Source of the DNA: Amphimedon queenslandica
Taxonomy: Eukaryota > Porifera > Demospongiae > Haplosclerida > Niphatidae
Assembly (NCBI RefSeq): GCF_000090795.2
Contig: NW_003546259.1
Coordinates: forward strand, 568,685 to 591,854
DNA: 23,170 nt
Direction of reading: 5' to 3'
The translations under genes were made by a program, and so were the position numbers. Numbering within the stretch: position 1 is the stretch's first letter; every line of letters begins with the position of its first letter. The notes under the pieces are model-generated. The model did not search any database. It worked only from the letters and a program-made list of their open reading frames with translations, and was not told the DNA's origin. Positions 22,801 through 23,170 of this stretch are shown here, piece after piece.

Positions 22801-23170
22801 CACATACAAATATTACTTACTGGAGAACTGAACATATTCTTAGACTTCTTTTTACTTCGTTCAGGCTTCATTGATGTTAAGCTGATGATGACATAATATT
22901 TTTTGATTACATTATAATTGTGCCTAACTCACCTATGTCTTGCATTGCTGCCACTTTCTTTTAAATTGAATTTACTATCTTTAGCTAAAAAAATGATGTA
23001 AAAGTTAACAATATCAATAACATCATACTTGGTTCACTCAGTATTGGACTTTCCCCACAATAAGGTGCCATAAATGTTCTTGGTACCCAACCTTCAGTGC
23101 CAGGTGCATATTCCCCAATTGAATCACTTTTAAGTATTCTGGCAAGCCACCAATCTCCCATTGAATTGAT
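1781..23170 (-). CDS. Trio/Kalirin-like protein, C-terminal part: SH3 - Ig - FN3 - pseudokinase (partial at both ends)
   Basis: Nine exons join by GT-AG rules with consistent phase: 23170-23029, 22984-22933, 22881-22821, 18965-18553, 18511-18290, 18245-18048, 18004-17869, 17821-17695 and 1856-1781 (1,427 coding bases, about 475 codons). Domain order is SH3 end, Ser/Lys-rich linker, Ig, FN3, kinase. This order is known from the C-terminus of Trio/Kalirin Rho guanine-nucleotide exchange factors, which act at the cell cortex on Rac/Rho. The GEF domains would lie beyond 23170. The kinase keeps the ATP-site lysine (YAAKLI) and the alpha-C glutamate (NELDIL), but HRD reads HLA, the catalytic-loop Asn is Ser, and DFG reads HLS, so phosphotransfer is unlikely. 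The C-lobe after subdomain IX was not found. Obscurin, titin and twitchin families share these domains, but an SH3 followed by Ig-FN3-kinase fits Trio/Kalirin best. No start or stop codon is visible. Confidence 0.9.
1910..2020. repeat. Short palindromic element
   Basis: The left arm 1910-1941 (starts ATAACATGGCTAG) and right arm 1988-2020 are reverse complements at about 28 of 33 positions with one indel, around a 46-base G+C-rich centre. This is the form of a small MITE or foldback element. It lies just upstream (in gene sense) of the APE exon acceptor. Confidence 0.7.
2189..2365 (+). CDS. Coding-like 58-codon frame inside the TIR element, function unknown
   Basis: The ATG at 2189 opens a 58-codon frame ending TAA. 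The composition is acidic and protein-like (MATVLELEEEIEVALEDK, then DGYTVRVHPFKAG), with mixed hydrophobic and charged residues rather than the low-complexity translations typical of this region. The frame extends a little upstream of the ATG (RLQNCAEKE). A longer opposite-strand frame exists but is Ser-rich and low in complexity. No family is recognised; it may be an exon fragment. Confidence 0.3.
   Translation: MATVLELEEEIEVALEDKTPDGYTVRVHPFKAGSDLNEKANSTQYNIKAWLLKTTTFI
2455..2520. repeat. Three 22-bp tandem units
   Basis: Units start TGGGTGG at 2455, 2477 and 2499 and share TTA-ATCA-type cores (for example TGGGTGGGTTAGATCACTGT). They are imperfect copies inside the right half of the TIR element. 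Confidence 0.75.
2660..2905. repeat. Two diverged ~125-bp tandem units
   Basis: AAAGTATTGAGTTGAAAATT appears at 2717 and again at 2844, followed in both by a run of A-rich sequence and CAGCAAAA. The preceding bases (ACAAGACAA...ATTACATTA) also recur at the same offset of about 127 bases. Confidence 0.7.
2906..4750. other. Non-coding intron sequence
   Basis: No supportable gene on either strand. There is a small palindrome CAGATCTG/CAGATCTG around 3419-3436, and a stretch around 3690-3850 with two CGCG-containing sequences (ATTTCGCG and its complement) that may be a decayed MITE. A short CATA microsatellite lies at 4720-4738. Confidence 0.45.
4755..4787. repeat. Dispersed hairpin motif, copy 1
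   Basis: Begins AGTGGGGCTCACACAAGCTC and ends ACCCCAATTATGT. TGGGG and CCCCA with inner GCT/AGC make a small hairpin. A second copy with 28 of 33 bases identical lies at 13743-13775, and the bases upstream (GCATACA repeats) also resemble each other. Confidence 0.6.
4832..5041 (+). CDS. Coding-like 69-codon frame, function unknown
   Basis: Starts ATG at 4832 in a reasonable context (CACAATGG) and ends TGA. The start MEEEKDSHISFLTVTAKREG and the rest are of balanced composition, but no domain is recognised and no flanking exon could be assigned. It may be a transposon-gene remnant or chance. It sits inside the large intron, opposite to the host gene. Confidence 0.2.
   Translation: MEEEKDSHISFLTVTAKREGSQILNLSFMFGIVRCLKNRTINVCDNKRLADELSRTSRCSVLISSRKDD
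5093..5149. repeat. 57-base imperfect palindrome (hairpin)
   Basis: Outer arms CCTCTATTTATT (5093-5104) and AATAAACAGAGG (5138-5149), inner arms TGTCCAGAAA/TTTTTGGACA (5112-5131). The two nested arms are separated by a short internal loop, giving an almost continuous stem with virtually no apical loop in DNA form. Confidence 0.65.
5150..5530. other. Non-coding stretch
   Basis: Overlapping open frames exist on both strands, but their composition is low in complexity and none resembles a known family. Nothing else was seen. Confidence 0.4.
5535..5937 (+). pseudogene. Coding-like region in two overlapping plus frames, unidentified
   Basis: One frame (5535-5744) ends HHLLHDWYFEKKGKIIGHYF, and the second (5731-5937) continues DGSSNFVKKPHEFIEDSSLA and a basic stretch ending VYEEDVSMKIK. 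The charged, non-repetitive composition on both sides of the switch suggests one old coding sequence broken by an indel near 5735. No family is recognised. It lies tail to tail with the chromodomain gene. Confidence 0.25.
6010..6625 (-). CDS. Chromodomain protein, three exons, nested in the large intron
   Basis: Exons 6625-6452, 6354-6263 and 6208-6010 join with GTAAGT...TTTAG and GTACAA...TTTAG introns of 97 and 54 bases, phases 0 and 2. From the ATG at 6502 the frame is open for 113 codons. It encodes a full chromodomain: YEVERIVKVKKMK, then GTLHYLVLWKNYPKEEASW. The Tyr, Trp and Tyr that form the methyl-lysine cage in HP1/Polycomb domains are all in place (YEVER, LWKNY). A conserved-looking tail ends FPRHVFNFLFNGKGSP and HRSGRVF. 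In the same frame, 41 codons upstream extend to an ATG at 6625 but contain one TGA (6589-6587). The protein would be a small histone-methyl-lysine reader. It is not a retroviral integrase chromodomain: it has introns and no integrase. Either a short real gene starting at 6502 or a recently broken longer one. Confidence 0.68.
6587..6589 (-). other. In-frame TGA in the upstream part of the chromodomain frame
   Basis: The upstream frame reads MVAVRPKRSCAK, then TGA, then KGDGHYRLILEDEKEDS and on into the chromodomain. Coding-like sequence on both sides suggests a point change (for example CGA to TGA) rather than a natural 5' leader. Confidence 0.6.
6626..6853. other. Upstream of the chromodomain gene, then outer part of the left repeat arm
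   Basis: 6630-6650 contains GTTGTCTTGGCAAC (on the minus strand), an imperfect palindrome close to the RFX X-box pattern, just upstream of the first possible ATG. From about 6775 to 6853 the sequence matches the reverse complement of 11593-11640, the outer end of the right arm of the repeat family described below. Confidence 0.5.
6854..8044. mobile_element. Non-autonomous hAT-like DNA transposon, 1,191 bp
   Basis: The ends are TAGTGGTGGGCGATAC on the left and, as reverse complement, TAGTGGTACGCGATTT on the right. They are flanked by 8-base near-identical target duplications, TAACATGG (6846-6853) and TAAAATGG (8045-8052). An 8-bp duplication and TAGTGG-type ends fit the hAT superfamily. GATAC/GTATC motifs are clustered within about 100 bases of both ends, as expected for subterminal transposase-binding sites. 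No transposase frame remains. The duplication lies in repeat-arm sequence, so the insertion interrupted an older element. Confidence 0.8.
8045..8450. repeat. Left copy of the ~450-bp repeat family (inverted relative to 10530-11640)
   Basis: Colinear with the reverse complement of the right copy over its whole length: for example CTCAACTTGTGAACTTGTGAAGCCTG (8193 region), GGCTTCCAACACATAAC, TACATGTACAATAATG and a hairpin GGGGCTGAGCCCC followed by TTAATGTTTTA. The outer end continues on the far side of the hAT-like insert at 6775-6853. Confidence 0.82.
8604..8795 (+). pseudogene. GIY-YIG endonuclease fragment of a Penelope-like retroelement
   Basis: An open stretch of 63 codons reads YEVSCKDCEKIFIGKTRR then a basic helix KKKLAEHKQAVKR and VHHCNC. 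This is the pattern of the GIY-YIG nuclease in Penelope-like elements: a CxxC zinc motif, YIG (here FIG), the following Arg, and the EH-xx-AV segment. It normally sits after the reverse transcriptase and nicks target DNA. The sequence after the stop (8796-8900) still resembles the continuation in other frames. No reverse transcriptase is present, so this is a truncated, decayed copy. Confidence 0.72.
9290..10380 (+). pseudogene. Ty3/gypsy-type integrase and Pol C-terminus, decayed
   Basis: Recognisable in order across several frames: part of the zinc-binding domain (INTDVLRLSHQLVQCQ), the core start (VGPLPPCQGFTCLLT), WVEAIVLFDITAETVAH, FGVPALITTDQ, TTAYHSIANGLVQRFHQELK, the VYGTTL segment, and a tail with TTRSGHRVHW near 10275. 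The first catalytic Asp region is deleted, the second Asp is visible (ITTD), and the catalytic Glu is Gln in NGLVQRFH. Frameshifts and stops make it inactive. Gag, protease and reverse transcriptase are absent, and no LTR pair was found. Confidence 0.82.
10530..11640. repeat. Right copy of the ~450-bp repeat family, split by a retrotransposon tail
   Basis: 10530-10768 and 11397-11640 together match the reverse complement of the left copy. The break falls between GTCAGTAGTT and ACAGGCTTCAC, which are adjacent in the left copy (8213-8232), so 10769-11396 is an insertion. The outer end (CCCATTTTATTTCAC and on to about 11640) matches the sequence that the hAT-like element split on the left, and so shows that element's empty site. 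Confidence 0.82.
10769..11396 (-). mobile_element. 3' end of a non-LTR retrotransposon (LINE), inserted in the right arm
   Basis: On the minus strand 11362-11162 reads ASKYILSDYQPNYKTRLTKL and LNILPLMMYF...DISSYLAFNESCSR, the pattern found after the reverse transcriptase of many LINEs (YKxRLxxLxLLPLxYxxE...). Further on, near 10940, a CPCCRCS cysteine cluster follows, also typical of LINE C-termini. The element ends in ATTATTATTATTG-type repeats at about 10769, the expected 3' tail. It is 5' truncated and frameshifted; the clade is not assigned. Confidence 0.68.
11730..11787. repeat. Palindromic element with 17-base arms
   Basis: ATATTGCCCTATCTAGC (11730-11746) and its near reverse complement GCTAACTAGGGCAATAT (11771-11787) surround 24 bases of CA-rich loop. 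It may be a miniature element or the terminal structure of the adjacent Crypton relic. Confidence 0.6.
11865..13060 (+). pseudogene. Crypton-type tyrosine recombinase transposon, decayed
   Basis: An open 61-codon stretch (11865-12050, TTGTAKKEETVKSNKKLKVD then VNWEENW) is followed by fragments in several frames. These match the recombinase domain shared by Cryptons and the host proteins derived from them (KCTD1, ZMYM, QRICH1 type): RKDKETYYPPNSLYQIVN near 12390, FHKFLDARMKQY near 12500, EAQPITKNMENLL near 12565, NFYNCKLFG near 12650, ADEH and a stop at 12693, then SKTHQGGLAH and LQIYSKPELGERD to 12860. One frame from 12534 to 12863 is broken only by TGA 12591, TGA 12693, TAG 12741 and TAA 12861. 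The first two stand where Trp and the recombinase Arg are expected, so catalysis is lost. Cryptons integrate with a tyrosine recombinase and no reverse transcriptase. Confidence 0.75.
13160..13690. repeat. Third copy of the ~450-bp repeat family
   Basis: Same orientation as the right copy and colinear with it: AACATTAAAGGGG, GCACATGTCTAAATACAGTAG, TTCATCATTTAAGCTTGCAG, GCTGATAGCCAC and a TTTCATTGTGACCACACC end. An internal part (TCTGCTTT...TCTAGAGAAG) is present twice (about 13408 and 13536). A short fourth piece at about 17320-17375 shares the GCCACAATT...TGTGGCCACACCTACTT end. Confidence 0.7.
13743..13775. repeat. Dispersed hairpin motif, copy 2
   Basis: Begins AGTGGGGCTCGCTCAGGCTT and ends GCCCCAATTATGT; 28 of 33 bases match the copy at 4755-4787. 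The hairpin (GGGGC/GCCCC with inner pairing) is conserved although bases differ. It lies before the DIRS-like relic and may mark the edge of a repeat. Confidence 0.6.
13776..14400 (+). other. Unassigned sequence upstream of the DIRS-like relic
   Basis: Several overlapping plus-strand frames are open and hydrophobic, but no RT catalytic motif or gag feature was recognised. It may be the heavily decayed 5' part of the DIRS-like element. It is richer in C and T than the rest of the intron. Confidence 0.35.
14400..16040 (+). pseudogene. DIRS-like (tyrosine-recombinase) retrotransposon: RT/RNase H remnant and recombinase
   Basis: Fragments occur in the order RT end - RNase H - tyrosine recombinase, the layout of DIRS-type elements. 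SLLGYFSHATMVVPP (about 14458-14505) matches the segment after the RT. QWPDSLADISIAV (about 14690) and, in another frame, CDNTAVDSV (14790) match the RNase H. The recombinase appears at 15340-15588 (LLAVSAFYL, LSFDDVAVNS) and 15609-16040 (LAVRGPEPGSLFMFQDEF, then NGYNFHIGALSTSAATCG). At the active site the usual His-x-x-Arg is Tyr-Asn-Phe-His, so the catalytic Arg is lost (CAC at 15762). Several frameshifts and stops break the element, and most of the RT and gag are not recognisable. Gypsy is excluded by the recombinase. Confidence 0.75.
16041..17310. other. Possible 3' part of the DIRS-like relic, then non-coding intron
   Basis: 16390-16560 contains short direct repeats: GCTGTTAGCACTAAATCAGT (16394) resembles GCTGTTGGCACTAAAACATT (16509), and a 20-base unit AAGATGCCCCTCTCACAGCC is tandemly duplicated at 16458-16497. 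DIRS elements carry split direct repeats at their 3' ends, so this might be such a region, but that is unproven. From 16600 to 17310 nothing is recognised. Confidence 0.4.
17320..17694. other. Fragment of the repeat family, then intron sequence to the donor
   Basis: 17320-17375 resembles the outer end of the ~450-bp family (GCCACAATTTTGTTTATTGTGGCCACACC). The rest up to the splice donor at 17694-17693 shows no feature. Confidence 0.4.
17695..17821 (-). CDS. Exon: end of catalytic loop and DFG region (degenerate)
   Basis: Starts at a TTGTAG acceptor with PDSVYVV, the position of PEN in active kinases, so Asn is Ser. VKLIHLSEA then stands where active kinases have the metal-binding DFG; Asp is His, Phe is Leu and Gly is Ser. 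It ends CKVVTGYE in phase 1 at a GTAGTAACT donor. The rest of the activation segment (APE) is 15.8 kb away at 1856. Confidence 0.9.
17869..18004 (-). CDS. Exon: kinase hinge to catalytic loop (HRD degenerate)
   Basis: Joined in phase 2, it encodes YIQGLSPLTYF, an alpha-E helix (FCRELCCGLKHLHDHGIVH) and the start of the catalytic loop HLAIK. In active kinases this is H-R/L-D-x-K; here the proton-accepting Asp is Ala. Trio/Kalirin/DAPK-type kinases have HLD, so only the Asp itself is changed relative to that group. It ends in phase 0 at AAG|GTTAGC; the next intron is 47 bases. Confidence 0.92.
18048..18245 (-). CDS. Exon: kinase N-lobe (glycine loop, Lys, alpha-C)
   Basis: The spliced frame gives IAKGMFGTVYK (glycine-rich loop with the first Gly replaced by Ala), YAAKLI with the subdomain II lysine, NELDILALICHPNIVQL with the alpha-C glutamate, and the hinge strand HFIIVMQ. 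The nucleotide-binding half therefore looks preserved. The acceptor is a GAGTAG tandem; the TAG site gives exact alignment to the kinase loop, while the GAG site would add one residue (N-R instead of K). Confidence 0.9.
18246..18251 (-). promoter_or_regulatory. Tandem (NAGNAG) splice acceptor before the kinase glycine loop
   Basis: The intron ends GAGTAG on the minus strand, so two acceptors 3 bases apart keep frame. The distal TAG gives IAKGMFG; the proximal GAG gives IANRGMFG. GAG acceptors are normally weak, so the TAG form should dominate. Confidence 0.6.
18290..18511 (-). CDS. Exon: second half of FN3 domain and linker to kinase
   Basis: After the TTGTTAG acceptor the frame reads a split lysine codon then WSTLTKRIFE and ATEYVFRVIAANDIG, the conserved FN3 strands E-G with the tyrosine corner (tyrosine in TEYVFRV). 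A Ser/Glu-rich spacer and the acidic segment FSLDPFDDHYLLKNEIA lead straight into the kinase glycine-rich loop. It ends in phase 2 at a GTTAGT donor, followed by a 44-base intron. Confidence 0.9.
18553..18965 (-). CDS. Exon: Ig (I-set) domain and first half of FN3 domain
   Basis: The exon begins in phase 0 after a TTGTTAG acceptor and encodes VPVIAEPLSDESILEGQ, the usual start of an I-set Ig domain. The Ig cysteines lie in VVFSCKLKH and DEGTYTCKV and the core tryptophan in VKWFIND. A short hinge (RRPNAPGKP) leads into FN3 strands A-C (SVSLSWNLPF and KLFIVECKD). The open frame continues past the exon end, but the FN3 domain only completes if a 41-base intron (18512-18552) is removed at AATAA|GTTAGT. 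Confidence 0.9.
18966..20510. other. First part of the 3,855-base intron, non-coding
   Basis: The intron runs 18966-22820 with GTAAGT donor and TTGTTAG acceptor. In this part no domain or repeat family was recognised on either strand; the open frames around 20063-20296 are unremarkable. Confidence 0.5.
20511..20720 (+). pseudogene. Exon-like plus-strand frame with one stop and a splice donor, unidentified
   Basis: ATG at 20511 (CATCATGGCGG) begins MAAPFELEWNNPFRTFQST, then TAG (20568-20570), then 50 more codons in the same frame beginning RLKNWYRFSEEPVMQLYQV and ending AILSIQIGQ at an exact CAG|GTAAGC donor (20721). Balanced composition on both sides of the stop and the splice donor in phase 0 suggest a first coding exon that has acquired one nonsense change. 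No family is recognised, and a second exon was not identified. It lies in the intron, opposite to the host gene. Confidence 0.42.
20721..21270. other. Intron sequence with overlapping open frames
   Basis: Frames are open on both strands (for example 20949-21134 plus), but none has recognisable features. Complementary AGATCTTGC/GCAAGATCT words near 20878 and 20925 recur near 21850. Confidence 0.35.
21275..21326. mobile_element. hAT-like transposon end (right terminus)
   Basis: GGGTGCTCAAGCACCCTCAG, then CACCCCCCTAAATCCGCCCC, closes at about 21320. As reverse complement it starts GGGGCGGATTTAGGGGGGTG, the common form of the ends of hAT-type MITEs (G-rich start followed by a GGTGCT/AGCACC palindrome). 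The left end was not located. Confidence 0.5.
21880..22598. mobile_element. Possible TIR element with CAGGGGC / CACTCCTG ends
   Basis: The left end at 21880 reads CAGGGGCATTTCTAGCATGG and contains GGTGCTTGAGCCCC. The right end at 22598, read in reverse, is CAGGAGTGTATCTAGGAATT. The shared pattern CAGG-G-x-T-x-TCTAG is weak but plausible. Both ends abut the word AATCT. Target duplication length is not clear, so the two ends may belong to different elements. Around 21720-21880 short TCTTGC/GCAAGA words are repeated. Confidence 0.3.
22330..22445. repeat. Perfect 58-bp tandem duplication
   Basis: The unit starts GCACTTCAAGTTCAGCAGGT and ends GCTATTGAAAACTT; copies at 22330-22387 and 22388-22445 are identical. 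It lies in the 3.9 kb intron. Identity implies a recent event or an assembly duplication. Confidence 0.92.
22446..22820. other. End of the 3.9 kb intron, non-coding
   Basis: A C-rich stretch (CCACCACCCCTTCCCCTTCC around 22530) lies before the donor GTAAGT of the 22821 exon. No gene is seen. Confidence 0.45.
22821..22881 (-). CDS. Exon: basic Ser/Lys-rich linker before the Ig domain
   Basis: A 61-base exon completing a serine codon from the previous exon and then reading MKPERSKKKSKNMFSSP, ending in phase 0 at a strong GTAAGT donor. The basic cluster could be a binding or localisation patch, but that is inference. The following intron is 3,855 bases, one of only two large introns in the gene. 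Confidence 0.78.
22933..22984 (-). CDS. Exon: interdomain linker
   Basis: A 52-base exon whose acceptor follows a T-rich run and whose donor is GTGAGT. It joins the SH3 exon in phase 1 and the next exon in phase 2. It encodes a Ser/Lys/Asn-rich, probably unstructured stretch (TKDSKFNLKESGSNARH). No domain is recognised. The support is phase continuity plus canonical splice sites on both sides. Confidence 0.75.
23029..23170 (-). CDS. Exon: C-terminal half of an SH3 domain (open at window edge)
   Basis: The minus-strand frame starting at 23170 reads GDWWLARI and later EGWVPRTFMAPY. These are the paired-tryptophan strand and the glycine-tryptophan-valine-proline ligand-groove motif of SH3 domains. 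SH3 domains bind proline-rich peptides. The N-terminal half of the domain (ALYDY region) lies outside the window. The exon ends in phase 1 at a GTATGA donor, and the next intron is only 44 bases (22985-23028). Confidence 0.88.

Noticed and set aside
1..23170. CRISPR arrays, tRNA, rRNA, bacterial promoters or operons
   Set aside because: No regularly spaced repeats, no cloverleaf recognised by eye, and an animal gene structure throughout.

Overview
The window looks like nuclear DNA of an invertebrate animal, most probably a sponge (demosponge). It is A+T-rich, has no bacterial operon structure, and carries a metazoan multidomain signalling gene whose ordinary introns are only 41-51 bases long. 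The species is an inference; the gene structure is read directly from sequence.

The backbone is one gene on the minus strand running through the whole window (exons between 23170 and 1781). Nine exons can be joined with canonical GT-AG borders and consistent phase. They encode the end of an SH3 domain, a basic linker, an Ig domain, a fibronectin type III domain and most of a protein kinase domain. This is the C-terminal architecture of Trio/Kalirin Rho-GEFs. The kinase has lost the HRD aspartate, the catalytic-loop asparagine and the DFG aspartate, so it should be a pseudokinase. The gene is open at both ends: the N-terminal part lies beyond 23170, and the rest of the kinase C-lobe was not found below 1781.

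Six of the eight introns are tiny. The other two are 3,855 and 15,838 bases, and they hold nearly everything else. The 15.8 kb intron (1857-17694) splits the kinase activation segment just before the APE motif. It contains, from low to high coordinates: a palindromic element, a TIR element with a coding-like 58-codon frame, degenerate tandem repeats, a nested three-exon chromodomain gene on the minus strand (6010-6625), a 1.19 kb hAT-like element with an 8-bp target duplication, a Penelope-type GIY-YIG relic, a Ty3/gypsy integrase relic, a non-LTR retrotransposon tail, a Crypton tyrosine-recombinase relic and a DIRS-like relic. Members of a ~450-bp repeat family flank the GIY-YIG/integrase block in inverted orientation; the hAT-like element sits inside one arm and the non-LTR tail inside the other, so insertion order can be read. 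A third copy lies at 13160-13690.

The 3.9 kb intron (18966-22820) holds an exon-like plus-strand frame starting at 20511 with one stop and a clean splice donor, hAT-like terminal sequences and a perfect 58-bp tandem duplication. The left end of the window (2-349) is a near-perfect inverted repeat. No rRNA, tRNA, CRISPR or bacterial-type features were seen.
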